From Paenarthrobacter sp. DKR-5 (GTDB lineage: Bacteria; Actinomycetota; Actinomycetes; Actinomycetales; Micrococcaceae), in assembly GCF_018531425.1 (NCBI RefSeq), contig NZ_JAHBOI010000001.1, positions 558,001 through 622,000 on the forward strand: a DNA stretch of 64,000 nucleotides, in the 5' to 3' direction. This document shows positions 33,853 through 43,596 of the stretch, in pieces. Below the pieces are notes generated by a model. The model saw nothing but the letters and a program-made list of their open reading frames with translations. It searched no databases and had not been told where the DNA came from. Position 1 is the stretch's first letter, and every line of letters starts with the position of its first letter. Both the position numbers and the translations under genes were made by a program.

Positions 33853-34349
33853 ACGCTGCGCCCGTCATCGAACTCGAGACGCCGCCCGGCGACGACGTTC
33901 GGCAGTTGCTCACTGAACACCTCGCGGACATGCACGCCACCTCGCCGGCAGGAAGCGTGCACGCCTTGGAGCCCTCCGCGCTGACGCGCCCCTCCCTGAG
34001 CTTCTGGACAGCACGGCAGGCCGGGGAGCTTCTGGGCTGCGGAGCGCTGCAGGAGCTGGGCGCGGCTGAGGGGGAGATCAAGTCAATGCGCACCGGGGCC
34101 GCGGCCCGGCGGCGCGGGGTGGCTGGTGCGCTGCTTTCCCGGCTCGTCGCGGCCGCTGTCGAGCGCGGCTACATCCGGCTCTACCTCGAAACCGGGTCCC
34201 ACGACTACTTCGCACCCGCGCGGCGGCTCTACCTCCGGCACGGGTTCACCGAGTGCGCGCCGTTCGGTCCCTACCGGCCGGATCCGAACAGTGTGTTCAT
34301 GACGCTCGACCTCGCGGCGCCGGGCGCCGACCGGGGCACCGCATTTTAG
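33849..34349 (+). CDS. GNAT family N-acetyltransferase
   Basis: A 166-aa acetyltransferase with IKSMRTGAAARRRGVAGALLSRLVAAAVERGY (acetyl-CoA-binding motif A), YLETGSHDYFAPARRLYLRHGFTEC (motif B) and a C-terminal SVFMTLDL. It resembles the PhnO/YafP-type small-molecule acetylating branch. The GTG overlaps the IclR stop by 4 nt, so the two are co-translated; its end overlaps the convergent lyase gene by 4 nt. The substrate is unknown. Confidence 0.85.
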   Translation: MNAAPVIELETPPGDDVRQLLTEHLADMHATSPAGSVHALEPSALTRPSLSFWTARQAGELLGCGALQELGAAEGEIKSMRTGAAARRRGVAGALLSRLVAAAVERGYIRLYLETGSHDYFAPARRLYLRHGFTECAPFGPYRPDPNSVFMTLDLAAPGADRGTAF

Positions 34350-35302
34350 GAACCCAGCCCCCAGCGGAACGGCCCTGCCGTGGCGAGCGCCGCGTGCGCG
34401 GCCCGGGACTGGTTCGGCTCGCCGACGTCGCGCAGCAGGCCTGCTGAAAGCTCCACCAGCGAGGCCAGCGTTGCCGGGGTGAACCACTCCGGCTGCAGGG
34501 CGAAAAGAATGTCTTCGGTGGCGGTGTTGCCGCTGGCTCCCGGCGCGAACGGGCAGCCGCCGAGCCCGCCGAGGGCCCCGTCAACCGTTCCCGCGCCCGC
34601 GCCGACCGCCGCGAGGGCGTTCGCCGCTCCAAGGCCCCAGGTGTCGTGGCCGTGGAAGACGATGTCCCTTTCCTGCGGGGTTTCGGCCGCAACCCGGCCG
34701 ATCAGCGCCGCGACCTGGCCCGGCGTGGCCTGGCCGAGGGTGTCGCAGATGACGATGCTGTCCGTGCCGTCCGCCCGCCGGTCGTTGGCGATGGCGATGA
34801 CCCGGTCCGGGTCGATGGCGCCGTCGAACGGGCAGGTGAAGGAGGTGGCGATCGTCAACTGGATCCGGGCGCCCGCAGCCCGGACGGCTTCGACCGCCTC
34901 CGGCATCGCCGCCAGGCTCTGCTCCGTCGTGCGTCCCACGTTGGCGAGGTTGTGGGCGTCACTGGCCGAGAAGCAGTACTGAAGGTTCCGCGCACCGGCT
35001 TCCAGCGCACGCGCCGCGCTGCGCGGGGTGGCCACCCACACCCAGCACTTCTCCCTTTCCTCGGGGGTCAGGCCGGAGATCACCTCGAGGGTGTTCGCCA
35101 TCGGAGGCACCTTGTCCGGCCGTGCCATCGCGCCGATCTCGACCGAGTCCACGCCGAGAGCCAGCAGTGCACGGGCAATCTCGATCTTGCGGGCGGCCGG
35201 AAGCAGCTTGCCGGTCAGCTGTAGCCCGTCGCGGAGGGTGACATCGCGGAGCGCGAACCGCGGGGGCCCGCCGGGCCGCTGCGGCTCTGCCGGGGCGGTC
35301 AT
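34346..35302 (-). CDS. Hydroxymethylglutaryl-CoA lyase family protein
   Basis: A 318-aa DRE-TIM barrel protein. It has LRDVTLRDGLQ at the start (metal/substrate site), VEIGAMARPDKVPPMAN, the HGHDTWGLG metal-binding histidines and the signature GGCPFAPGASGNTATED with its catalytic-loop Cys. HMG-CoA lyase splits 3-hydroxy-3-methylglutaryl-CoA into acetyl-CoA and acetoacetate; relatives cleave other 3-hydroxyacyl-CoAs. It overlaps the upstream CaiB-type CoA-transferase by 4 nt. That pairing fits activation of a free hydroxy-diacid followed by lyase cleavage. Confidence 0.88.
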   Translation of the reverse strand: MTAPAEPQRPGGPPRFALRDVTLRDGLQLTGKLLPAARKIEIARALLALGVDSVEIGAMARPDKVPPMANTLEVISGLTPEEREKCWVWVATPRSAARALEAGARNLQYCFSASDAHNLANVGRTTEQSLAAMPEAVEAVRAAGARIQLTIATSFTCPFDGAIDPDRVIAIANDRRADGTDSIVICDTLGQATPGQVAALIGRVAAETPQERDIVFHGHDTWGLGAANALAAVGAGAGTVDGALGGLGGCPFAPGASGNTATEDILFALQPEWFTPATLASLVELSAGLLRDVGEPNQSRAAHAALATAGPFRWGLGS

Positions 35303-36564
35303 CGTGCAGCCTCCGCCGCGGCGCGCCCGGGCTTGGGCTGCCCGGGCGCGCCGGGCGGCGTCGGTCTGCGGCCCAGGAGCCCGGCGAGCACCTCGTCGGT
35401 GTGCTCGCCCAGGTCGGGACCCAGGTTCCGGATCCGCCGCGGCTGCGCGCCGATCTGCGGCACGACGCCGGGAAAGGCGACGTCGTCGATCACCTTTTCC
35501 CCGGTCGATACCGGCAGCCGCTGGACCATGCCGCGTTCGAGGTACTGCTCGTCGGCGCAGATGTCCTCAGCGGTGTAGATGGGCCCGCACGGCACCCCTA
35601 CGGCGTCGAGCACCGCCACGACGTCCTCGACAGTGCGGTGCGAGGTCCATTCGGTGATCGCGGCATCCAGTTCTTCGCGCGCGGCCCACCGCAGGGCGTT
35701 GGAGGAGAGGTCTTCGCGGGCCGCAAGATCCGGCCGCCCGATCGCCGCCATGAGCCGCTGGTAGATGCCGTCGCCGTTGCCGGCAATCACCACGGAGCGC
35801 TCCCCCTCGCACAGATAGGCGTTGGAGGGCGCGATTCCCTGCGTGCGCCCGCCCAGGCGTTCGCGCGAGACGCCGTACGCGCCCAGGTCCGGCAGGAGGG
35901 ATTCCATCACCGAGAGCACGGACTCGTTGAGGGCGACGTCGATGGTGCGGTCGGCCAGCGGTAGCGGCTGCTCCGCGGCCTGGGCACGGACCCGGGCCTG
36001 GTAGAGCGCCATCACCACGCCGTAGGCCGCGTACAGCCCGGCGATGGTGTCGCCAATGGAGATTCCCACACGGACCGGTGCCCTTCCGGGCTCCCCGGTC
36101 AGCTCGCGCAAACCGCCCAGCGCCTCCGCGATGGCGCCGAATCCCGGGGTCCTGCTGCGCGGCCCGGTCTGGCCGAACGCCGAAATGCGCGCGAAGATCA
36201 GCTCCGGATTGCGCTCGGACAGCCGCTCCGGCCCGAGGTTCCATTTCTCAAGCGTCCCGGGGCGGAAGTTCTCCAGCACCACGTCGACCTGGCCCGCGAG
36301 CTCGGCAATGGTCTCCTGGCCCTCCTCGGTGCGCAGGTCCACGGTGATGGACTTCTTGTTGCGGTTGATGGTCCGGAAAAGCATCGACGTAGTGCCCTCA
36401 TAGAGCCGCCAGTTGCGCAGTTCGTCGCCCACTTCGGGACGTTCCACCTTGATGACTTCGGCGCCGAAATCCGCCAGCAGCCGTCCGGCCGTGGGGGCCG
36501 CAATGAAGTTGCCGAGCTCGAGCACCCTGATCCCGGCCAACGGTTGGGACTGGTCGTGTTCCAT
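35299..36564 (-). CDS. CaiB/BaiF family CoA-transferase
   Basis: A 421-aa class III CoA-transferase: GIRVLELGNFIAAPTAGRLLADFGAEVIKVERPE at the N-terminus, INRNKKSITVDLRTEEG, VDVVLENFRPG, and the catalytic aspartate in VGISIGDTIAGLYAAYG. These enzymes move CoA between carboxylic acids through an aspartyl-CoA intermediate. First gene of a two-gene operon with the HMG-CoA-lyase-like enzyme, and divergent from an MFS uptake protein. A free C5-C6 hydroxy-dicarboxylate is the likely substrate (inference). Confidence 0.88.
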   Translation of the reverse strand: MEHDQSQPLAGIRVLELGNFIAAPTAGRLLADFGAEVIKVERPEVGDELRNWRLYEGTTSMLFRTINRNKKSITVDLRTEEGQETIAELAGQVDVVLENFRPGTLEKWNLGPERLSERNPELIFARISAFGQTGPRSRTPGFGAIAEALGGLRELTGEPGRAPVRVGISIGDTIAGLYAAYGVVMALYQARVRAQAAEQPLPLADRTIDVALNESVLSVMESLLPDLGAYGVSRERLGGRTQGIAPSNAYLCEGERSVVIAGNGDGIYQRLMAAIGRPDLAAREDLSSNALRWAAREELDAAITEWTSHRTVEDVVAVLDAVGVPCGPIYTAEDICADEQYLERGMVQRLPVSTGEKVIDDVAFPGVVPQIGAQPRRIRNLGPDLGEHTDEVLAGLLGRRPTPPGAPGQPKPGRAAAEAAR

Positions 36565-36630
36565 GGAGTCCGCCTTTCACCCGCCGGGGAGTCTTCCCCG
36601 CCTCATCGGTAACCACAATATAGTCAGCAG

Positions 36631-36760
36631 CCCACATCGTAAGCAATGACAACGACGTCGAAACATTGCCGAAGGGTTTCTCCGGTCTCTTGACGAACTC
36701 CCCGGCATCCCTTAAAAGTGGTGTTAGCCAAATCACACAATGGTTTACAACTCACATCGT
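36631..36760. promoter_or_regulatory. Divergent regulatory spacer with repeated CACATCGT
   Basis: The 250-nt spacer between the CoA-transferase (-) and MFS (+) genes is AT-richer than its surroundings and contains CACATCGT twice, at 36633-36640 and 36753-36760. It is a candidate binding region for the IclR regulator at 32998. No full palindrome was identified. Confidence 0.4.
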
Positions 36761-36814
36761 GGATCAGGTTCTCCGGCCGGTCCGCGGCACGATCCGCCCG
36801 ACAAAGGAGTCCCC

Positions 36815-38185
36815 ATGGAATCGTCGACGCCCGCCCGCGTGGGCCACCGGGAAGCGCTGTCTTCCCAGCTCGACCGGCTGCCGGTCGGCAGGCTGCACCG
36901 GAAGATTGTCGTCGCCGTCGGGCTGGGCCTCTTCTTCGACATGTACGAGGTCTTCCTGTCGGGGTCCATCGGCACCGCACTGACCAAGGACTTCGCCGTC
37001 TCCGGGCTGCAGCTGAAGCTCCTGCTGGCCTCGGCCTTCATCGGCATGTTCTTCGGCGCCGCCTTCCTGGGCAGCCTCGCGGACCGGCTCGGCCGGCGCA
37101 AGGCCTTCCTGTTCAACCTGCTCTGGTATTCGGTCTGGTCCCTCATCGGAGCCTTCTCCCCGAACGCCTGGTTCCTGGTCTTCGCACGGTTCATGGCAGG
37201 AATCGGCGTCGGGGCCGAGTACCCGGTGGCGGACGCCTACCTCTCCGACACCATGCCCAAGGACAAGCGGGGACGCATGGCGTCCTGGGCCTACACCTGC
37301 TCGTTCATCGCGGTGCCGGCGGTCGGCTTCCTGGCACTGTGGCTGAACAGCTACAGGATGCTGGACATTTCCGGGTGGCGCTGGCTGCTGGCCTTCGGCG
37401 CGATCGGAGCCGTCGTCGTGCTCTTCCTGCGCCGCGGGCTGCCGGAATCGCCGCGGTGGCTGCTGTCCGCCGGCCGGCACCAGGAGGCGCAGACCACGCT
37501 TGAAGCCTTCGCTGCAGGCAGCGGCGTCGAAGTGAACCCGATCGAGGAGGAAGCAGCACCGGCCGAGTCCAACATCGCGATCCTGCGCCGGGAGCCGTAC
37601 CGCAAGCGCCTCGGGATGCTGGTGATCTTCCACCTGCTGCAGACGTTCGGCTACTACGGGTTCGGCACCCTCGCCGCGCTCACCCTGGTCCAGCGCGGAT
37701 ACGACGTGCCCTCGTCGCTGCTGTTCACCGCGCTTTCGTTCCTTGGCTATCCGCTCGGTTCGCTGATCTCCACGCCGCTGATCATCCGGTTCGAGCGCAA
37801 GTACCTGCTGATGTCCTCGGTGGTCCTGCTGGCCCTCTCCGGCATTGCCTTCGCCACCTCCACGGCGCCGGTGGCCATCGTCCTCTTTGGCTTCCTCACG
37901 ACGATCGTGAGCAACATCTTCTCCAACGTCTTCCACATCTACCAGGCGGAGATCTTCCCCACCTCGGTGCGGGCGACGGCGGTCGGGTGGACGTATTCGC
38001 TCTCCCGCATTTCCAGCGGGGCGCTCCCGTTCGTGCTGCTCCCGGTGCTCGATGCGTTCGGCGCCGCCCCGATGTTCATCGTGGTGGCCGTGGCACTGCT
38101 GATCATCTGCGCCACGGTAGGTGCACTCGGGCCGCGCACCACACGCCGGAGCGTGGAGGAGATCAACTCCCTCCGGCCGGAGTGA
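36815..38185 (+). CDS. MFS transporter, metabolite:H+ symporter type
   Basis: A 456-aa, 12-segment carrier with the sugar/organic-acid porter motifs LGLFFDMYEVFLSGSIG, GSLADRLGRRKAFL, RFMAGIGVGAEYPVADAYLSDTMPKDKRGR and GLPESPRWLL. It belongs to the aromatic-acid/organic-acid symporter group rather than drug exporters. The ATG at 36815 follows AAAGGAG; longer in-frame codons lack a site. Divergent from the CoA-transferase/lyase operon, it probably imports their substrate. Confidence 0.87.
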   Translation: MESSTPARVGHREALSSQLDRLPVGRLHRKIVVAVGLGLFFDMYEVFLSGSIGTALTKDFAVSGLQLKLLLASAFIGMFFGAAFLGSLADRLGRRKAFLFNLLWYSVWSLIGAFSPNAWFLVFARFMAGIGVGAEYPVADAYLSDTMPKDKRGRMASWAYTCSFIAVPAVGFLALWLNSYRMLDISGWRWLLAFGAIGAVVVLFLRRGLPESPRWLLSAGRHQEAQTTLEAFAAGSGVEVNPIEEEAAPAESNIAILRREPYRKRLGMLVIFHLLQTFGYYGFGTLAALTLVQRGYDVPSSLLFTALSFLGYPLGSLISTPLIIRFERKYLLMSSVVLLALSGIAFATSTAPVAIVLFGFLTTIVSNIFSNVFHIYQAEIFPTSVRATAVGWTYSLSRISSGALPFVLLPVLDAFGAAPMFIVVAVALLIICATVGALGPRTTRRSVEEINSLRPE

Positions 38186-38285
38186 AGTTCCTCTCACACC
38201 GCCGGGGACCGAAATAGTATGGCCCTTCCCGCGGTTGGCGCCTAGTGGAACAAGTTTCCCAGCCGACCGAAAGAAGGACCTGCTT

Positions 38286-39359
38286 GTGAACCTCTTTTCC
38301 CCGTTGACCCTTGGCGACCTCGAACTGTCCAACCGTGTCGTGATGGCGCCGCTGACCCGCGTGCGCGCCGGCGTCGAGGGAGTCCCCGGCCCGCTGGTGG
38401 TCGAGCACTACCGGCAGCGCGCGTCGTTGGGCCTGATCGTCAGTGAGGGCACCTACCCCAGCCACGCCGGCCAGGGATTCCCCGGCCAGCCCGGACTGGT
38501 GGAGCCCGAGCAGTTCGAGGGTTGGAAGAACGTGGCGGACGCGGTGCACGCCGAGGGCGGCCGCATTGTCGCCCAGGTGATGCACGCGGGACGGGTGACC
38601 CACGAGGCCACCACCGGCGGGTATGAGGTTGTCGGGCCGAGCGCCATCGCGATCGACGGCGAGACCCGCACCTACGAGGGCAAGAAGCCCTTCCCGGTCC
38701 CCCGCGCGCTGGGGACCGGCGAGCTGGCCACGGTGGTTGAAGAGTTCGTTCAGGCGTCGAAGAACGCCGTGGCCGCAGGACTCGACGGGGTGGAGCTCCA
38801 CTCCGCCAACGGCTACCTGCTGCACGAGTTCCTGTCGCCGGCCTCCAACCAGCGCACCGACGCCTACGGCGGCTCGCCCGCGAACCGGGCCCGCTTCGTC
38901 GTCGAGGTTGCGTCCGCCGTCGCCGAGGCGATCGGCGCCGGACGCGTCGGGATCCGGATCTCCCCGGAGCACAACATCCAAGGTGCCCTGGAACTGGATG
39001 CCGCCGAGACCAAGGCCACCTACGATGCCCTGGTCGACGGCATCGCGCCCCTGGGGCTGGCATACCTGAGCATCCTGCACAAGGAGCCCGCCGGCGAACT
39101 CGTGCAGGACCTGCGGACCCGCTTCGGCGGCCCGGTCCTGATCAACAGCGGTTTCGGTGTCATCACCACCCGTGAGGAAGCCCTGGCGCTGATGGAGGCC
39201 GGCCACGCGGACGCCGTCGTCGTGGGCCGCCCGGCCATCGCCAACCCGGATCTGGTGCGCCGCTGGAAGGAAGACCTGCCGCTGAACGCCCCGGATCCGC
39301 TCACCTTCTACAGCGACGGAGCCAAGGGGTACACCGACTACCCCGCCCTGCAGAACTAG
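38286..39359 (+). CDS. Alkene reductase, old yellow enzyme family
   Basis: A 357-aa FMN-dependent TIM-barrel ene-reductase: LFSPLTLGDLELSNRVVMAPLTRVRA, the QVMHAGRVTHEATTGG loop, the GVELHSANGYLLHEFLSPASNQRTDAYGGSPANRARF signature and the phosphate-binding INSGFG...AVVVGRPAIANPDL. It reduces activated C=C bonds of enals, enones or nitro compounds with NAD(P)H. The GTG at 38286 follows GAAGGA. It may be co-transcribed with the MFS gene 100 nt upstream, but a terminator isolates it downstream. Confidence 0.92.
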   Translation: MNLFSPLTLGDLELSNRVVMAPLTRVRAGVEGVPGPLVVEHYRQRASLGLIVSEGTYPSHAGQGFPGQPGLVEPEQFEGWKNVADAVHAEGGRIVAQVMHAGRVTHEATTGGYEVVGPSAIAIDGETRTYEGKKPFPVPRALGTGELATVVEEFVQASKNAVAAGLDGVELHSANGYLLHEFLSPASNQRTDAYGGSPANRARFVVEVASAVAEAIGAGRVGIRISPEHNIQGALELDAAETKATYDALVDGIAPLGLAYLSILHKEPAGELVQDLRTRFGGPVLINSGFGVITTREEALALMEAGHADAVVVGRPAIANPDLVRRWKEDLPLNAPDPLTFYSDGAKGYTDYPALQN

Positions 39360-39374
39360 GCGCCTGCGCACGAA

Positions 39375-39409
39375 ACTGTGCCCCGTTCCGGTCCGGAACG
39401 GGGCACAGT
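39375..39409. terminator. Bidirectional terminator hairpin
   Basis: Perfect 16-bp arms (39375-39390 and 39394-39409) around a 3-nt loop, between the convergent ends of the ene-reductase gene (39359) and the Cys-rich protein gene (39414). It ends both transcription units, including the long asparaginase operon on the minus strand. Confidence 0.8.
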
Positions 39410-39413
39410 CTCG

Positions 39414-39767
39414 CTAAGGGACGGATTCTGAAGGTTGGAGCCCGGCGAGCACTGCACCTCTTGCGCGTACTCTCCCTGCGAGGCCCGTCCCGTCGTCGGC
39501 AGGAGCGGGACGGCGAAGCCGGTCGGCCACTGCAGGGCAGCCGCTAAGTGCTGCTTCCCACAGCTCGTCCACCGTCAGGCACAGCTGCACGCCGCCGGTG
39601 GCCCGGGAGACCGACCAGCCGTCGCCGGACCTCGCGACCTTTGGGGCTCCCGGAACGCCGCAACAGGCCTCGTTCACGGCCGCCGCCACCTCCACAAGGT
39701 CACGCGTGGTCCGGGTCCGGCCCAGCACCTCATCCGGCACCACCTGCCTGCCGCACGCTCCGCACAT
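39414..39767 (-). CDS. Hypothetical cysteine-containing protein
   Basis: A 117-aa soluble protein that starts MCGACGRQVVPDEVLG, with CxxC at residues 2-5 and a later CC pair (EACCGVPGAPKV), suggesting a small metal-binding or redox site. No family is recognised. It is the last gene of the operon headed by the asparaginase-like gene, 10 nt after an SDR. Confidence 0.6.
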   Translation of the reverse strand: MCGACGRQVVPDEVLGRTRTTRDLVEVAAAVNEACCGVPGAPKVARSGDGWSVSRATGGVQLCLTVDELWEAALSGCPAVADRLRRPAPADDGTGLAGRVRARGAVLAGLQPSESVP

Positions 39768-39777
39768 CCCCGCCTCC

Positions 39778-40506
39778 TCAGGGCATCACGTCGCCGGAAT
39801 TGGGCCCCAGCGTCTGCCCGACGAAAAGGTTCCCGCCCGGGTCGCTGGCCAGGAGCAGGGCCGCCGGGGCCACCTCCTCCGGGCGCCCGAACCGGCCCAA
39901 AGGCAGCTCTGCACGCTTGGCTGCCTTCCAGTCTTCCGAAATGCCGTCGACCAGCGGCGTCTCGATCGGTCCGGGGGCTATGGCGTTGACGAGGACATTG
40001 TCCTTGGCCGCTTCCAGTGCCAGGGACTTCGTGAGACCGACCACGCCCGCCTTCGCCGCACTGTAGTGGCTCAGCCCCGTACCTCCCTTGATGCCCAGTT
40101 GGGAGGCGATGTTGATGATTCGCCCCCACTGCCTGTCCCGCATGCCGGCCACCACTTCACGGCAGCACAGGAACACGCCCGTGAGGTCCACCGCGAGGGT
40201 CTCGTTCCACATCGCCAGGCTCATGTCCTGCAGCGGAGATTCGGTGAGCAGGCCCGCGCTGTTGACCAGCACGTCGACCGGACCCACCTGGCCAGCGGCG
40301 GCTGCGAACGCTTCCCGCACGCTCTCCTCGCGGGCGACGTCTACCGGCACCACCCCCTCGCCAGGGGTCCTGTCCAGCACCACCACCCTGTCCCCGTTGC
40401 TGCGGAACGCCTCCGCAATCGCCAGGCCGATGCCGCTGGCCCCGCCGGTCACCACGACGGCTCGACCGGTGCTGAAGGGCGCGCTTCCTGCCGCTGTATT
40501 CCCCAT
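39778..40506 (-). CDS. SDR family oxidoreductase
   Basis: A classical short-chain dehydrogenase of about 242 aa: TGGASGIG (cofactor), DVLVNSAGLL, a catalytic Ser in NIASQLG, and YSAAKAG (catalytic Tyr/Lys), then NAIAPGPIETPL. D47-type acidic residue after beta-2 (VVVLDRT) suggests NAD preference. The ATG at 40506 has GAGG 5 nt upstream; an in-frame GTG at 40521 overlaps the previous gene by 8 nt and is the alternative. Second of two adjacent SDRs in the amide-catabolism operon. Confidence 0.85.
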   Translation of the reverse strand: MGNTAAGSAPFSTGRAVVVTGGASGIGLAIAEAFRSNGDRVVVLDRTPGEGVVPVDVAREESVREAFAAAAGQVGPVDVLVNSAGLLTESPLQDMSLAMWNETLAVDLTGVFLCCREVVAGMRDRQWGRIINIASQLGIKGGTGLSHYSAAKAGVVGLTKSLALEAAKDNVLVNAIAPGPIETPLVDGISEDWKAAKRAELPLGRFGRPEEVAPAALLLASDPGGNLFVGQTLGPNSGDVMP

Positions 40507-40513
40507 CCCGGCC

Positions 40514-41281
40514 TCAGGCACGCATCTTGACGGTCAGGCCGCCGTCCACGACCAGGGACTGGCCGGTGACGTAACCGGCCGCCGGGGACGTTAGGAACCC
40601 GATCACGCTCGCCACTTCCTCCGGGCGTCCCACGCGGCCCCACGGGATGTCGTGGCCCGCCCGTTCCAGACCCTCCGGGCCGAGCGAGTTCACCGGGTCC
40701 AAGGACTGCGGGGTCTCGATGAGGCCGGGAATGACGGCGTTGGCCCGGATGCCGCGCGGGCCAAGCTCGACGGCGACACTGCGGACCAGGCCCAGCACCC
40801 CGGCTTTCGCGGCTGCGTAGTGGGCGTGTTCCTCCCAGCCGTATACGCCGCCCGCGATTGACGACACAGCGACCATCGCGCCTCCGGATCCCATGTGCGC
40901 CGCGCCCGCACGCAGCGTGCGCAGCACCCCGGTGAGGTCGACGTCGAGCATGTCCGCCCACTTGTCGTCGCTGAGCTCGGGCAAGGAAGCGTTGCGGAGG
41001 ATACCTGCGTTGGCCACGGCGTAGTCGAGGCGGCCGAATTCGTCCACGGCGCGCCGGGCGAAGGCGTCCACGGAGTCGGTGCTGCGCACGTCCACCTCGT
41101 GGATGACGGCGTCGCCGCCGGACTTCTTCACGAGCATGAGGGTTTCTTCGGGATCGTGCGGGTCGCCGGGGAAGGTCCCGATGACGGTCTTCACCCCGCG
41201 GCCGGCATAGTGCACGGCGAGGGCCCGCCCGATCCCGCTGGCTGCGCCCGTGATGATCGCTACCTCGGTCTCAGACGGCAT
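40514..41281 (-). CDS. SDR family oxidoreductase
   Basis: A 255-aa classical short-chain dehydrogenase: [62 protein letters not shown] (Ser-Tyr-Lys triad) and the C-terminal [15 protein letters not shown]. It overlaps the preceding MFS gene by 11 nt, so it is coupled to transport. Together with the next SDR it could oxidise or reduce a hydroxy/keto group on the carbon skeleton left after deamidation. The substrate is not known. Confidence 0.87.
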   Translation of the reverse strand: MPSETEVAIITGAASGIGRALAVHYAGRGVKTVIGTFPGDPHDPEETLMLVKKSGGDAVIHEVDVRSTDSVDAFARRAVDEFGRLDYAVANAGILRNASLPELSDDKWADMLDVDLTGVLRTLRAGAAHMGSGGAMVAVSSIAGGVYGWEEHAHYAAAKAGVLGLVRSVAVELGPRGIRANAVIPGLIETPQSLDPVNSLGPEGLERAGHDIPWGRVGRPEEVASVIGFLTSPAAGYVTGQSLVVDGGLTVKMRA

Positions 41282-42659
41282 GCGGGTCCTCCAGGGCAGC
41301 TTCGGCTGCCGGCTTTGCGGCGATCATCAGAATGCCCGAAAGCAGGGTCCCCAGCGCTCCGACCCAAAGGGCGGCTGTGCCGGTGCCTGAGGCGGCGGCG
41401 ATTCCGGTGAAGAGCGCGCCGCCGATGATCGTGCCCGGCTGGCTCATCGCACCGATGAAGGACGTGCCGGTGGCCCGGCAGCTCACCGGGTAGCACTCCG
41501 CCATGAAGTACTGGATCGCTGCGTACGGCCCGACCAGGAAGAACAGCCCCGCACCATAAGTGAGAATGATCAGGAACGGATTGGACGCGATCGGGCTCAG
41601 CATGACAGCAAAGGACAAGCCCGAGATGATCCAGCCCGCAATGATCGTGCGCTTGCGCCCGATCCGGTCACCCAGCCAGCCGTGGAAGACGTAGCCGAAG
41701 TAGGCCAGCAGGTTGATGACAATCAGCATCCAGAAGGCGTCGGAAAGCTCGACGCCCTTCGCGTTCTTCAGCACAGAGCTGCCCAGGACGCTGAAGACGC
41801 CGATCCCGAAGAAGTTCACGATCCATGCCAGCGAAAAGACGATGGTGTTGCGGCGCAGGTGCGGCTCCCAGATGCGCTTCAACGGAGCAGCGGAGGAGTG
41901 TTCGACGCCGTAGGAGCGTGCGAGGGCGTGCGCCTCGTCAGACCTGTTGTCCTTCTCCAGTTCGGTCAGCTTGTGATGGAGCTCGAACTGCGGAGTCTCC
42001 TTCAGCTTGCGGGCAATGACCCAGACGATGATTGCGGCCGGGACGGTTGCCATCAGGTAAAGCGCCCGCCAGCCAAGGGAAGGCAGGAATGCGAGAGCGA
42101 GAGCGCTGGCGAGCAGGAAGCCAAGCGGCCAACCGCCCTGGATGAAGGAGTAGTGGAAGCCCGGCCGACGCCGCTTCCTCTCGTCCTCGGTGACCTGGTA
42201 GACCTCGTTCATGTAGGTTGCGTTGACCGCCTGTTCGGAGAACCCGAGGCCGCCGAAGGAGCGAACGATCGCGAGCAGTCCGTTGCTGACCACGCCGAGT
42301 CCGGACGGGATCAGGGCAGTCAGGCCCGAGACCACAGCGGTGCCGCCGATCGTGAACATCATGCCCTTGCGCCGGCCCAGCCGGTCGATGATGGGGCCGA
42401 TGCCGAAGGCAACGACGGCCGTGCCCACGGCAATCCACGTGTTGATGGCGTACGCTTCCGGCGCGGACCACCCGAAGGATTCCTGCATGGCCGGCAGCAG
42501 GGTGCCGAACAGTCCGTAGTCGAAGACCGCGACGGTCCAGGCGAGCAACGCCAGGACCGTGGCGATGCGGGTGTTGCGTGTGGAGAAGACCGGGAAGCGC
42601 CGCTTCTCGTTCTCCGCCGGCGTCGTGAGGTCGACGCCCAGCTGGTTAGTGCTCATCAT
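41271..42659 (-). CDS. MFS transporter in amide/lactam operon
   Basis: A 462-aa, 12-segment symporter with [68 protein letters not shown] and a long central hydrophilic loop (about 215-250). It belongs to the organic-acid/metabolite:H+ symporter type. It overlaps the deacetylase-fold gene by 4 nt and the SDR by 11 nt. Its place in the operon makes it the probable importer of the operon's inducer or substrate. Confidence 0.87.
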   Translation of the reverse strand: MMSTNQLGVDLTTPAENEKRRFPVFSTRNTRIATVLALLAWTVAVFDYGLFGTLLPAMQESFGWSAPEAYAINTWIAVGTAVVAFGIGPIIDRLGRRKGMMFTIGGTAVVSGLTALIPSGLGVVSNGLLAIVRSFGGLGFSEQAVNATYMNEVYQVTEDERKRRRPGFHYSFIQGGWPLGFLLASALALAFLPSLGWRALYLMATVPAAIIVWVIARKLKETPQFELHHKLTELEKDNRSDEAHALARSYGVEHSSAAPLKRIWEPHLRRNTIVFSLAWIVNFFGIGVFSVLGSSVLKNAKGVELSDAFWMLIVINLLAYFGYVFHGWLGDRIGRKRTIIAGWIISGLSFAVMLSPIASNPFLIILTYGAGLFFLVGPYAAIQYFMAECYPVSCRATGTSFIGAMSQPGTIIGGALFTGIAAASGTGTAALWVGALGTLLSGILMIAAKPAAEAALEDPHAV

Positions 42660-43540
42660 GCTTCCTTTCGGGGGCTGCGGGCGAGGAAGGAATCGGCGAT
42701 CTGGTCAAAGGTGAGCCAGCGGACCCCTTCGTGCGAGTTGATGTGTTCGATCAGGCGCTCGAGCATCAGGAGCACCTGGGGGCGGCCGGAAACGTCGGGG
42801 TGGATGGTCATGGTGAAGACCCCGGTCTCCATCTCCCTGTACACCCAGTCGAACTGGTCCCGCCACATTTGCTCGATATCCCGGGGGTTCACGAAACCAT
42901 GGGAGTTGGGGGACGCCTTGATGAACATCATCGGAGGCAGGTCGTCGAGGTACCAGTTGGCCGGAATCTCGACAAGGTCCGTTTCCTTGCCGCGGACAAG
43001 CGGTTCCATCCAGGTCTCGGCGGGCTTGCTGTAATCGATCTTCTTCCAGCTGTCGCCCACCCGGACGTAGTAGGGCTCGAAGTCGCGGTGCATCAGGGAG
43101 TGGTCGTACTTGATGCCGCGTTCGAGGAGGATCTCGTTGGTCACCGGGGAGAACTCCCACCACGGGGCCACGTACCCGGTGGGGCGGCGGCCGGAGACTT
43201 TTTCGATCAGCTCGATGGAACGGTCAAGGATCGCGGTCTCCTGCTCACGTGTCATTGCGATCGGGTTCTCATGGGAGTACCCGTGGACGCCGATTTCGTG
43301 TCCGGCCTCAACGATCATGCGGGTCAGATCGGGGAAGGTTTCAAGAGAATGTCCGGGGACGAACCACGTGGTGTTGAGTCCGTACTTTTCAAACAGCCGA
43401 AGGAGCCGAGGTCCGCCCACCTCGCCGCTGAAGAGGCCGCGGGAGATGTCGCAGGGCGAATCCTCCCCGCCGTACGAGCCAAGCATGCCTGCAACCGCAT
43501 CAACGTCGACGCCGAATGCAACCTGGATGTCCTTTGTCAT
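42656..43540 (-). CDS. Polysaccharide deacetylase family protein, HpPgdA/PuuE type
   Basis: A 294-aa NodB-homology enzyme. The metal site seems intact: [10 protein letters not shown] (D12/D14), [11 protein letters not shown] (H86/H90), with APWWEFSP as a following motif. By memory, D14/H86/H90 are the metal ligands of Helicobacter PgdA at the same positions. The same subfamily includes allantoinase PuuE and cyclic-imide hydrolases, which open ring amides instead of deacetylating glycans. With no signal peptide and with an asparaginase-fold enzyme and transporter in the operon, ring-opening of an imide or lactam is more likely than cell-wall deacetylation (inference). Confidence 0.85.
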   Translation of the reverse strand: MTKDIQVAFGVDVDAVAGMLGSYGGEDSPCDISRGLFSGEVGGPRLLRLFEKYGLNTTWFVPGHSLETFPDLTRMIVEAGHEIGVHGYSHENPIAMTREQETAILDRSIELIEKVSGRRPTGYVAPWWEFSPVTNEILLERGIKYDHSLMHRDFEPYYVRVGDSWKKIDYSKPAETWMEPLVRGKETDLVEIPANWYLDDLPPMMFIKASPNSHGFVNPRDIEQMWRDQFDWVYREMETGVFTMTIHPDVSGRPQVLLMLERLIEHINSHEGVRWLTFDQIADSFLARSPRKEA

Positions 43541-43596
43541 GATCTGCCTTTCGATTGGGTTCTGTGGCTGGTAGGAGTGGTTGGTCTAGGCCGCGC

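Noticed and set aside
42656-43540. Cell-wall peptidoglycan deacetylase
   Set aside because: No signal peptide or membrane anchor, and it is embedded in a cytoplasmic amide-catabolism operon; the fold alone does not support a wall role.
43548-43560. Third LacI operator half-site (TCGATTGGGT) before the deacetylase-fold gene
   Set aside because: Only half the palindrome matches, and the rest is the gene's GAAAGG ribosome site on the other strand.
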